DNA from: Cryptomeria japonica
Lineage: Eukaryota > Streptophyta > Pinopsida > Cupressales > Cupressaceae
DNA length: 64,000 bases
Assembly (NCBI RefSeq): GCF_030272615.1
Contig: NC_081407.1
Coordinates: 439,607,213 to 439,671,212 of the forward strand
Direction: 5' to 3'
The translations under genes and the position numbers were made by a program. The first letter of the stretch is position 1. Every line of letters starts with the position of its first letter. Below are positions 1 through 10,324 of this stretch, piece by piece. The notes under the pieces are model-generated. The model did not search any database, was not told where the DNA came from, and worked only from the letters and a program-made list of their open reading frames with translations.

Positions 1-372
1 CTACTTTTAAAATTTCTCAAGCCATAAAAAATAATGAGAAAGCCTTAGGAAAAACATCAAGAAGAGATGAGGTTCTCATTTTTGTAGAATCCCAAAGGAC
101 ATCACAACAAGATGCCCAAAGAGGAGGATAAGTTGGACAAGGTTATGAGTGCTTTAAAAGATTTGAGCTACAAAGTGGCTAGAAATGAGAAGGGTACATC
201 TCATGAAAAACATAGTTTTCAAAGGCATGATAGACCTAAGCTACATGATATGCCCTACAATCCAAATTGGAAAGATGGACGACCTGTAGTTGGAAATTAG
301 AGGCCTATAAACAAATAAACACTAGACCCATTGAAAATACCAAATGCTCATCTTGTATAAGATAACCCATGG

Positions 373-411
373 TGTATTTCATGCAATTTGCCACATACAC
401 AAACCCAATGT
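373..411 (+). other. G1 gag zinc knuckle
   Basis: The frame reads CISCNLPHTQTQC, a C-x2-C-x3-H-x4-C variant of the retroviral CCHC knuckle that binds RNA in nucleocapsid. It is preceded by a basic, proline-containing stretch (112-300) and followed by an acidic linker, as at the end of a plant gypsy gag. Confidence 0.7.
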
Positions 412-1305
412 GCAGTAGCAAAATCCATGGAAGAAGATGAAGATGTCTATGCTAGCTGCATGGAAGATAGATTCACTGATCACATGGTAAATATGATTTA
501 TTTTCAAGCTGATAATGAGTCTGAGTGCTCAACCTATAAAGAAAATGAAGCAAAAATAGATGTGGATGTTCAGTGACTATGGAGTAGTAGACATCATCAG
601 AAAGTGTTTTCTGATGAAGAAAATAAGCAAGATTATAGGGTTAATGCTTCTAATTATCAATCTGAAAGCATCAATCTAAGGAGACCTTTTGAAGAAGAAA
701 TCAAAAGAATCACTATGGTTGTTGTCACCCAAATTAAGAGTGGGTACAATTTGAGGTTGACGAGTGCTTTGCCCAACCAAGGAAAACCCAGTGGAATGTT
801 CATAAAAGACAAGTATCTAGAACCTAAGCAATAGACTCCTCCACCATGCATAGAAGAAAAGAACAAGGTGGAAAAGACCACTCTTGCCCAACAATATGTG
901 CCAAAAGGGAGGACGAAATTCAAAAAGACTGAGAAGGAAGTTGCAGTTGAAATTTCCCCAAAAGAAGAGGTAGTTGACAAGTAGAAGCAATCAAAGACAA
1001 TGAATCAAAAGGAGTTTAATCTAGGTTCTTTTGCTACTCCTTCTTTTGACATGATGCAGTCATTGTCTTAGATAAAAATTTATGTTCCTTTGTTAGAAAC
1101 GATAAAAATTCCATAACATAGGAATAATGCTTTAACTTTGATAAATGGAGTCCCTAGTGTTCCTCAAGGTGCTCTGCACAACATTGTTGTCTTAGAAGGT
1201 GAAAGTGATTGTACACAAGAAGAACAACATGTAACAATGCAAATCCCTGAAGTGTACGTTGGAGATACTATCACCAAAATCCCTTCCCAAGTAGATCCCT
1301 TTTAT

Positions 1306-1700
1306 ATGACTTTGTTAATCAATGGTGGGCATGTAAAAAATTGTATAATTGATTCTGGGGCTGCTATTAATATCATGCATGTGGGGGTCATGAGGGAACT
1401 TGGGTTAAATGTTGATTGTAACTATGGGAGATGTTATGCCATGGAAAATAGTTCCATACCTATGATAGGTATCCTAAAGAGTTTAGAAGTCAAAATAGAG
1501 AGCTTCCCAGAAGCTTCTTACAGGGTGGATGTAATGGTTGTAGATGTCCCACCAAACTATGGTATGCTTTTATCACATCAATGGATAACTATGGTTGGGG
1601 GAAATGTTCAGCTAGATTTGTCATATGCTACAATCCATGTTAATGGACAAGATGTCAGGTTAGAAATAGAACCTAGATTTTATACTACTATTGAGAAAGC
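1306..1700 (+). other. G1 aspartic protease domain
   Basis: A retropepsin-type domain. The flap and active-site strand reads IIDSGAAINIMH (the codons for D-S-G begin near 1,351), followed by the typical hydrophobic strand with GMLLSHQWI near 1,560. In plant gypsy elements this protease cleaves the gag-pol polyprotein. It lies upstream of two further pol domains in the same orientation. Confidence 0.85.
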
Positions 1701-1818
1701 TGACCTAAATAATATGGTGATGTTTTGTGACTTGGATAGGGGAAGTTTCAAAGTGGAACCCAGTCAACTGTCCCCAAAACTTTTAGACCTAGTCATAGCT
1801 GAAATTAAAAATAGTAAA

Positions 1819-2220
1819 GAAGATTTGTGGCACGTGTATTTTTATGGAGCTTGTAGCAAGGAAGGATCAGGTGTTGAAGTAGTTTTTATTGCACCTAGTG
1901 GAAGGAAATTCAAATATTCTTTCCAGTTGCTTTTTGAGTGCACTAACAATGTGGCAAAATATGAAGCACTAGTATTAGGTTTAAATCTTGCCACTAAGAA
2001 TGGGATAAAGAAGTTGTCAATATGGGGGGACTCAGAGTTGATTGTATCTCAGATTAGATTAGTTTATTCCTCCAAGAATGATAGATTGAAGCAGTACAGA
2101 TCAGCTATGTGGGATTCATTAGAATTTTTTGATGCCTTCAACATCAGATGGATAGAGAGGTCAAAGAACATTATGGCAGACTTCTTGGCAAATGTTTCTT
2201 TGAAGAGTCATGATATCAAC
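1819..2220 (+). other. G1 archaeal-type RNase H (aRNH), upstream of RT
   Basis: The translated block starts with DLWHVYFYGACSKEGSGVEV, continues with TNNVAKYEALVLGLNLA and GDSELIVSQ, and ends with NIMADFLANVSLKS. These match, in order, the conserved strands and helices of the archaeal-type RNase H carried by plant Tat-lineage Ty3/gypsy elements. In that lineage, as I know it, the domain usually follows RT and the ordinary RNase H. Here it lies between protease and RT, so this element has two RNase H domains flanking RT. It degrades the RNA strand of RNA/DNA hybrids. Confidence 0.8.
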
Positions 2221-2679
2221 TTGGCTAAAATTTCAAAGGTAAAGACCAGGTCTACCATACCTAATAATATCTGCAACTTGCAAGTCTTTAATGATGATGA
2301 TGACTTGTTGAGGTTTTTGCATTAAATAGATGAGTATGACAATAAAGAAATAGACTTTACTGATTTTGTGGAAACTATAAATGGAAAGGACACCATTTTT
2401 GGGAATGAAATAGTGCAGCTAAAGATGAATAAAATCCCAAAATGATTGGTGGCTCTAGAAAGAGTGTTTGACAGTCAAGATAGTCAAACAATAAAGAAGT
2501 CCCCTATGAACAAAGAGGACCTTAAGGAGATTAACTTAGGAACTAATTCATCTCCTAGAAAAGTCTACATTGGTAGAAACATCAAACCAAATATCAGATC
2601 CATGCTGATTACTTTACTTAGAAAATACAAGCAGGTTTTTGCATGGTCATATGGTGACCTAAAGGCTTACAGAGAAGAC

Positions 2680-3340
2680 TTGTTCCATCATGAGATTCCT
2701 TTCAATCCAGCTGCTAAGCCTTTTATATAGAAGCAAAGATCAATCAATCCAGTGCTCAAACCCAAGATGCAAGAGGAGTTGATGAAGCTCAAAGATGGCG
2801 GTATTATCAAACCTATAAGTCATTCATCATGAGTTTCAAACCTTGTCCCAGTAAGAAAGAAAAATGGTGATGTAAGATTGTGTGTGGATTTTAGAAATCT
2901 CAATGTGTCATCATTGAAGGATAATTATCCCCTCCCAAACATGGAAGAAATGTTACAAAAGGTTACAGGCTATGAGCTATTGTCCATGATGGATGGATTT
3001 TTAGGATACAACCAAGTGAAGGTTAAGGAATCTGAACATTACAAGATTGCCTTCACCACTCCGTGGGGGACCTATGTTTATGTCAGAATGCCTTTTGGAC
3101 TCACTAATGCTGGAGTAGCTTTTTAGAGAGCTATGGATGTAGATTTTTCAGATTTGATAGAAATCATTATGGTTTTTTATCAAGATTATCTAACAGCATT
3201 CTCCAAGAACGTAAAAGAGCTTTTCTTGCACTTAGAAAAGGTATTCATCAGGGCACTAGAATATGGAATTTCTCTTAATCCTAAAAAGTGTCACTTTTTT
3301 GTGACAAAGGGAAAGCTGTTAGGACATATTGTGTCCAAGG
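2680..3340 (+). other. G1 reverse transcriptase
   Basis: Ty3/gypsy RT motifs are seen in order: MCVDFRNLN, KDNYPLPNMEEML, the stretch LLSMMDGFLGYNQV, the thumb-side motif RMPFGLTNAG near 3,088, then the palm block and the C-terminal GHIVSKDGV near 3,330. It copies genomic RNA into cDNA. This is a fossil copy of the domain, so only its extent is given. Confidence 0.88.
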
Positions 3341-3479
3341 ATGGAGTAAGAATATATCTTGAGAGAGTGGCTGCCATTTGACAGTATACCCATCCCTAAA
3401 ACTGTGAAGGCCATCCAATCTTTCTTTGCTCAAATAAACTTTGTTCATAGGTTTATATCTAACTTTGCTGAAATAGTAA

Positions 3480-3870
3480 AACCTATTTCCAAGATGCTAA
3501 AGAAAGGAGTTGTAATAGACTGGACAAGTGAAGCTTTAGAGTATTTTGTGGCTATCAAGAGGGCCATCATACAAGCTCCTTGTTTAAAGATGCCAAATTT
3601 CAGCAAGCCTTTTCGTGTTTTTTTCTTTTTCTTCATTTCACACTGTAGTTGTTGTTATGTTACAAAAGAAACATGAGGGGTATGAACAACCTATCTATTT
3701 CTACAGTAAATCCCTCCAAGAAGTAGAACTCAAGTATGAAATCATGGAAAAGAAAGCCTATGCTTTATTCAAGGTTGTGCAAAATTTCAGACCATACCTT
3801 GTGGGCGCCCATGTCATAGCTTATGTTCCTAATGCAACAGTAAAAGATATATTTGTCTAGATAGAGACAA
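3480..3870 (+). other. G1 RT-associated RNase H
   Basis: Downstream of RT, the translated segments KPISKMLKKG, WTSEALEYFVAIKRAI, PIYFYSKSLQEVELKYEIMEKKAYAL and FRPYLVGAHV follow the usual Ty3/gypsy connection and RNase H region. Together with the block at 1,819-2,220 this makes two RNase H domains in one element. Confidence 0.8.
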
Positions 3871-3999
3871 TACGTAGAAGATGTAGATGGATCAACAAAA
3901 TCCAAGAATTTAATATTGATATTCAGATTACTAAGTTGGTCTACAACAAGGGTTTAGAAAAGATGATGGCAAAAGAAAATTTGGATGCTACTCAGATTA

Positions 4000-5212
4000 A
4001 TGTTTTGTCTACCACAGAAGACAACGTATGTAGCCTACAACATACCCCTTGGTATACCAACATTTTTTATTTTCTAAAGCATGCAAAGTGTCTTGATGAA
4101 CTCACTTACACTCAAAAAAGGACTTTGAAACTACATTCCCAAAGGTATGTTTTTATTTCTAGAGATTTATACTACAGAAACATAGATGGTCTATTATTGT
4201 TATGCTTAGATAAGCATCAGTCTCAGGTAAAGCTTAAAGACATGCACACAGGAATATGTGGGGGGAATTATACAACAAGAACTACTTCTCATAAAGTGTT
4301 AAGGGTTGGGTATTTTTGGCCTGCATTATTCAAGGATGCTCATGAGTTTGTCAAAAAATGGGAACCTTGCCAAAAGTTCTCAGGTAATTTGAAGTATTCA
4401 GGAGCTCTGCCTCTCAGACCTATGCATGTTGAAGCTCCTTTAGATCAATGGGGTATAGTTTTTATTGGGGAGATGGATAAGAGATATAGTGGGGGACATA
4501 AATGGATTCTAGTAGCCACAAAATATTTTACAAAATGGGTGGAAGCTATTCCCACTAGGCAGGGAACTAGTAAAGTTGTAGTTGATTTTTTGATAAGTAA
4601 CATAATCACCAGGTTCGGAGTTCCAGTTAAATTAATATTGGACAATGCAATGTGCTTCAAATATAAGGAGTTTATTGATTTATGTAGTACTTATGGTATC
4701 AGTATCTCCTATTCATTCTCATATACCCACAAGAAAATGGGCAAGCTAAATCTAGCAATAAGAGTCTATTAAAGATCATCAAGGGGACTCTGGAAAAGAA
4801 TAAAAAGGCCTAGGATTCAAAGTTAAATACTACACTATGGGCTAATAGAATCACTATTAAGAGGGCTACAGGAAGATCTCCATTTGAGTTGGTATATGGT
4901 GCACAGGTCAGACTGCCCATGAACAACTTCTTGCCAGTATATAAGTTTATTTAGGAGCATGAATGGGATATTCCAGAGCCAATGGAGGAGAGGATGGAGC
5001 AATTTACAGAACTTGATGAGGTCAAAAATGATGCTCATAGGAGGAACCTAAAGCTGCAACAAAAAAGGAAGTACATGTTTGATAAGAAAGCATCAGAAAG
5101 AAAATTTGAAATCAATAATTTGGTGTTGCTTTGGAATGCTAGAGCTCAGGATAAAGGTTATCACATGCTAATTTTTTCACTTAAGTCTTCTTTATGTCCT
5201 AGGTCAGTGTGA
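4000..5212 (+). other. G1 integrase with C-terminal tail
   Basis: An N-terminal zinc-binding region (H...H...C-x2-C pattern, MHTGICGG to CQKF, about 4,240-4,380) is followed by the catalytic core beginning PLDQWGIVFIGEMD and KWILVATKYFTKWVEA (about 4,435-4,760). Beyond it a basic tail (about 4,980-5,210) resembles the RKYMFDKKASERKFEINNLVLLW stretch common after plant gypsy integrases, where the protein binds target DNA. I see no clear chromodomain. Confidence 0.85.
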
Positions 5213-5350
5213 GATAGAAGGATGTGTATGCAAGCCCTTGGATTCTATCCCACAAGTCATAAATTATCATCTTTTGAAGGTCATGGGATAGCGGGATGTG
5301 CTTCAAAGGCAAAAATGTGCACCCTGCGGGTCATCAAATGGGAAAAAGAA

Positions 5351-5355
5351 TGTGT
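5351..5355. repeat. Target-site duplication, left copy (C1)
   Basis: TGTGT directly before the C1 LTR; the same five bases follow C1 at 28,295-28,299. The match supports one clean insertion of C1 into G1. Confidence 0.85.
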
Positions 5356-6486
5356 TGATAAACTTATAAGGCACTGAGAGGGGGGGTGAATCAGTGCAAG
5401 CAAAAACCTTAAGAATCTGATTACACCTCTTAACAACTTTAAAATCAATAGGCATGCAAGGAAAATAATCACATAAGAAAACACTAAATAAAACATGCCA
5501 ACCATAACACAATGATTTATACATGGAAACCCAAAAGGGAAAAACCATGATGGGAGTTAGTACCCACAAGATTCACTATCTATAGAATAGAAATCTTTGA
5601 CCAATTAAGGTCTTACAAATATGTCCAGTTAGGAGCAGACCCTGTGAAGGGATTTTCTATGATGAGCCATGTTAGGACCAACCTCGCAAGAGGATTTAAA
5701 CTTAGATGTTGAGCTACCCTGTCAGGGGATTTACAGATTAAGGCCTGTCAAGACCTACATAGCTAAGAGATTTTGTTGTTGTAACTGTTAGGATAACAAT
5801 AGTTTAATAATATTTATATAACACTTCTTTTTTTGATAAGATCCACTTTAGTTGTTCCAAAACTTCGACAATGCATCAATACAGAGCTTCACTAATCACC
5901 ACACAATCAAAATCTTAATATTCGCCTTTGATTTCATATATGCATTCATACTTATCTCATAACTCATCACTCTTTTAATAGACATCAACTTACTCAGCTC
6001 ATAACCTTGGAACAATTTCCTAGGTTCAATGAATCTAGACAAAATTACATTACAAGCCGAGCTTGTGTTAGCCACCGACATAACAAACCAAAATATAAAA
6101 CAAAACTGTACCGGTTTACCAATCTTAGTGACTTTATCACTACCGGTTAAGTGTTCTTCCAGATAGCCTTCTTTGTACATCAAATCCAAATCATCATGTT
6201 GAATCTACTAATCCGGTTATGAATATAGCACCAAATATGTTTCTTCATCACTCCTGTAAAACCACATCATCCAACTCTTCATCAATCACTTGTATCAGTT
6301 GCTTGAATGAAACTATGTTCCTGTTAACCAATTGAGGACCTATTTGTCGGTTCACTGTTAAACTGTCTTCTCTACCAATTGGATTACAAGACATATGTGA
6401 CTATAAAATCATAGTTGTCATCAATGACAATATAAAATAAGTCACCAGTCAACTCTTTACACCAAAACATCATCATCAAGCCAACA
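5356..6486 (-). repeat. C1 3' LTR
   Basis: About 1,131 bp, matched along its length to 27,118-28,294. On the + strand it opens TGATAAACTTATAAGGCACT and closes AAGCCAACA. It contains the GGAAACCC...GGGAAAAACC block shared by other copia LTRs here, and degenerate GTTA/GGGATTT repeats. Confidence 0.88.
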
Positions 6487-6510
6487 ATCTCCCCATTTGG
6501 CATTAATGGC
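6487..6510 (-). other. C1 polypurine tract
   Basis: On the minus strand TGCCATTAATGCCAAATGGG runs into GAGAT directly before the LTR start TGTTGGC. This is the copia-type plus-strand primer and fixes the element's orientation. Confidence 0.75.
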
Positions 6511-7024
6511 AACACTTACGAAAAAAATTGTCTATGTGTGCAATACAAAAATTGACTCTATTCATGACACATACTCCCCCATAGTAATTACATGCTATTA
6601 CAAAACTTTAAACCATTACAAGACTCATACTACTACTCCCCATTACATCAAAATTTTGACTCTCTTTTCAACAACTACTCCCCCTTTGACAACAATGACA
6701 AAGGAAAGTAAATACATGAAAAGATAAATACAATTACATCAAAATTGCATCAAAATTACATAACATATATAGATATAGGAGTTCAAAATGTTTTGACAAT
6801 GCAATTTTAGAAAAATAATCACTAAAATGAGATTTCATCTCCTATAGATCATTATGCCAGGTCTCCAAAATAATTTCAGTTATCTCCACATGTGTCCTAA
6901 TCTACCTAGCAAAGTCCTCCATGGAATCTATAGTACTCATCTTCGGGGTAGCAAGAATAGCTTCTAACTCTTTATACCCTCTTTGCAAGATTTCAACTTT
7001 CGGTATCAACTGTGTTTGTAGTTC

Positions 7025-7597
7025 CTACAATGATGTTATTCTCTTTACCTGTTCAAATTCATAAGCTTTCAACTTATGTTGAAGTTCAACAACCAACCAT
7101 CCATAGTATATTGCGGAATCATTCAGAGGCTTAAATGAATCACTTAGAACTTCAAGTTCTTTTTTTGACTCCTTCTTCTTCTTTACCAAATCATCACAAA
7201 ATAAAGAAAAAATTTCTGCAGTAGAAAGGATCTTACCGCCAGTCTCCAATGCTTCCATCATGTGGTCCTTATTAACAGTCAAAGCAATTTTAGCTCGATC
7301 AATATCTTTCATTAACTACTATGTTCTTTGCTTCTTATACTCCTTTTCTACATAAACATATTCCGCATCCTCAAATGTTTTCATCTGTTTACAAAGTTCA
7401 TTAACCAATTGACCTAGCTTATCAATCAATTTAGCAAAACTCTCTATATCAGTCTTTGGTAATAATCTTGACAAAATTTCAACTGCATGTTTGATTGTCT
7501 CGGCTTCTTTTTGTTGTTCCTTCATTCTCTTCTTCTTTTCTCTAGATTGCATTGTAGTGGCAATCTCCATTGATTCTGTAGAACACAGTATATCCAT
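7025..7597 (-). other. C1 internal: charged coiled-coil tail of unknown protein
   Basis: Minus-strand reading gives Lys/Glu-rich helical sequence, for example SREKKKRMKEQQKEAETIKH, then LIDKLGQLVNELCKQMKTFED and DDLVKKKKESKKELEVL. Heptad-like spacing suggests coiled coil. It lies in C1's own internal DNA, next to the C2 insertion and on the far side from the block at 23,800-25,280. It is therefore probably the C-terminal part of the same unknown product. I cannot assign a function. Confidence 0.5.
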
Positions 7598-7602
7598 ATT
7601 AA
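7598..7602. repeat. Target-site duplication, left copy (C2)
   Basis: ATTAA directly before the C2 LTR; repeated at 22,838-22,842 directly after C2. It marks insertion of C2 into C1. Confidence 0.85.
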
Positions 7603-9023
7603 TGATAACTTAATGATGAACAAATAGTACCAAACCGGTACTAAGAGGGGGGGGTGAATCAGTACAAACAAAAATACAGTCCAAAATCGGTTTAACAGTA
7701 GACACTTGAAATGACTGGTAGACAGTGACACTAGTTTGAAATAGAGTGCAACTGGTAAAGCTAAGAATGTCTGAGACAAGCATTAATTGGTTACTCACTT
7801 AGCTTTTCACTAACCTCGAGACTATACTACCATTTCACCCTTATGCATAAATAGGTAATCTATCATCAGATCATAATAACAACTAGTTCAACATGTTTTA
7901 TTGACAGGCATAAAACACAGAACCATCATATGCTTGATAGACAATAGCAAAGCATCACAAGATAAAAGCATCACACATGACACGCATATTTTTCATGTGG
8001 AAACCCAACTGGGAAAAACCACAGTGGGGATGAATACCCACAAGCTATTTTTGAAATCTTTAGAAATCCACTCTATTAGGAGCCTTGTCCAATTAGAGAC
8101 ATTACAAAAGGTTCTGCTAGGAACCAATCCTATTAGAGATCACCCAGTTAAGGGATGGCTACAATACCCGATTAAGGGTTAAACCCTGTTAAAGGTTGCC
8201 TTGTTAGAGGATTTCAAGAACTTAATAGCTAAAGGATTCCAAACTTAGTAGCTCTGAGTTACCTTGTTAAAGGATTTTCAGCAAGCCAGTTAAGGCTACC
8301 CTATTAAGGGATTTTCCATTTGTTGAGGTGGTTAGAGATCAACAGGTATTACAATGATCTGGTAATAGCACTCAATGCCAATGCAGATCCGCTTAGGCTC
8401 CTCTTCACCTTCTGCACTTACACTTTGTAGGTATAACTTCTCTCCTTTTGTTCTGGCAAGAATAACGTATCCCTTCTCTTGGATACAAACACACAAGTTT
8501 TGCCAACAACCTCAGAAAGAGACACAACATCAACTTTATAGGAAAATAGATAGGTTGGTCGTATAAACCCTAAACCCTAAACCTATTAGGTTAAGGAATT
8601 CAAATGGTTCAATCCTGACCATTGAGAACACTGCATTAAATGTAGCAGATCTTGATCCACACTCAAGATATTCTACATCGTCCATTTCCACCGATTTTAT
8701 GGCGGCTGATAACCCATCACATATTATTACCATTTTACAGACTTCGCACATTCCTAAGGTAGATAGGAATAATCTCCCTCATGCAAGATCCTTCACGCAC
8801 ATAGGATTGCGTGGCAACATGATCTGTTCTTCTTTACAATGCTAACTCATCACACAATATCATCAATTGAGCCACATAGGCTTGAAGCACATTAACTGAA
8901 AACCCTAAAGTTGAGACTACCAACCAATAGTCATACAATACTTCCATATGTCGGTTCCCATAACTATATGCTGGTTCATCATGAACAAGCACACCGCTTC
9001 ACTTTGGCACAAATGCCGGTTCA

Positions 9024-9028
9024 CAGTG
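9024..9028. repeat. Target-site duplication, left copy (G2)
   Basis: CAGTG directly before the G2 LTR; repeated at 16,885-16,889. The C2 LTR sequence resumes cleanly after the second copy. Confidence 0.88.
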
Positions 9029-10304
9029 TGCAGTGTCCTAAAATTGGGACACTTGCAATTTCGACTGCATTTCGGTCTTCACGATGGTGACGCAACACGC
9101 AACCTAAATGGAGATCCTGAAACCTAATTATGACACTGAAAACTGCATTTTCTTGCACCCTGGCCTGAACCTCCTTGCACCCTGCTGTCCCGAGAGGTGG
9201 GACCAGAGTGCCCAGCGCCCTGGTCCTTCAGGACTAGGGTGTCTAGCGCCCTGGTCCCCCAGGACCATGGCGCCCAGTGCCCTGGTCCCTGGGTCCTATT
9301 TTGGGCCCGGTCTCCTTTGGACTTCGGGTCTTTATGTTTGCAAATTGGAAAATTATCTTTCCTGGTCGGCCTAAGGTCGGGAAAATCAGTCTATCAGCCC
9401 TAAATGACAAGTATATAAACTACATTGTCCTCTCCCATTTGGGTAAGAAGGTCATATGTGCAAAAGCGTGGAAACTATACTCAAGCATTCAAGCATTCCT
9501 TCAAGCAATTGATCATTTCAAGTCTCCATTCAAGGCTAAGTGTTGCATTCAAGACAAGGATTCAACCATTGAAGAGGAGATCACATACTACATGCTACAT
9601 ACGACATACTACTACAACATACAACATACAACATCTATACCTTCGCACATAAGGATACAAACATCCTTACAACAAGGTATTAGTACTTGTTTTACATTAC
9701 AGACATTTACATTTACAGCATTGCTCATTTCTTGGTTAATTCCAAAACTAGGGTTTGACCTAAAGGCAAACCCCTAATCCCTAACCCCCCAATCATCTTC
9801 AATTTTCTGTGCGTAGGTTGCAGGTACGCGGCTGAAATTGAAGATCTGGAATCCTTGTGCAGAGACGAACAGATCCCCCTTCGTTTCGCAGATTTTTCGG
9901 AGGACCATGGCACTCGGGCGCCATCGTCCCAACAACTTTTGCTCAAATTTGCAGGACAGCGCCGTATCGACATTTTACTGCTAATTCCAGGTCCGCAGCT
10001 TCATACTGTATCCCTATCTCAGTTTATAAGCGAATCTTTGTCACTTTCTATGCATTCCTAGCTTAATTCTTCTATGCACATTCTTTACAAAAGAGGGTAG
10101 CCTTGCTGTCATAACCCTTGAAACACATTTAGCATCCAATCTTGCATTGTGTGGGATTGGATCTTGTGGGTTTCAACCCCTCTTTTGAATGTAAAGTCTC
10201 TCCCCTAAGTGAAAACCATCAACCCTAGTGAACCTCCCTTCTCTCTCCTTGGAGTTGGAAGAGGGGAGAGCAACTAGGGTTCGATCATGATTTTCCGCTT
10301 TACA
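9029..10304 (+). repeat. G2 5' LTR
   Basis: About 1,276 bp. The U3 part has GC-rich CAGCGCCCTGGTCC-type palindromic modules (9,196-9,297). A TATA-like AAGTATATAAACTAC follows near 9,408-9,422. Downstream are a hairpin-like GGACC...GGTCC element near 9,902-9,932 and a CT-rich end before TTTACA. The 3' LTR has fewer copies of the U3 module. Confidence 0.9.
9408..9422 (+). promoter_or_regulatory. Candidate TATA box in G2 5' LTR
   Basis: AAGTATATAAACTAC sits mid-LTR and is repeated in the 3' LTR near 15,980-15,994. The related G3 LTRs have AAGTATAAAA at the same relative place. Position and conservation suit the element's promoter; the start site itself is not visible. Confidence 0.55.
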
Positions 10305-10324
10305 TTTTGGTGAACCCGACGTGA
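10305..10324 (+). other. G2 primer-binding-site candidate
   Basis: TTTTGGTGAACCCGACGTGA directly follows the 5' LTR. G3 has TTTTGGTGAGCCCGATGTC at the same place. Conservation next to the LTR fits a tRNA primer site; I cannot name the tRNA with confidence. Confidence 0.55.

Larger units (their letters stand above)
1..5355 (+). mobile_element. G1: Ty3/gypsy element, left part (5' end outside window)
   Basis: Internal region of an old Ty3/gypsy LTR retrotransposon read left to right. Visible parts in order: the end of gag with a zinc knuckle, aspartic protease, an archaeal-type RNase H, reverse transcriptase, a second RNase H, and integrase with its C-terminal tail. The 5' LTR and most of gag lie outside the window. 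The element is split at 5,355 by C1 and resumes at 28,295, with the 5-bp duplication TGTGT on both sides of the insertion. It is clearly broken, with roughly ten or more breaks, and is the oldest layer of the left-hand nest. The RNase H type suggests the Tat/Athila side of Ty3/gypsy, which is an inference from motif style. Confidence 0.9.

Noticed and set aside
657-980. A 107-codon minus-strand frame
   Set aside because: It lies opposite the gag/protease linker of G1 and shows no domain.
8070-8320. CRISPR-like or tandem-repeat array in the C2 LTR
   Set aside because: The repeats are degenerate, irregularly spaced and within a plant LTR; no spacers or cas genes.
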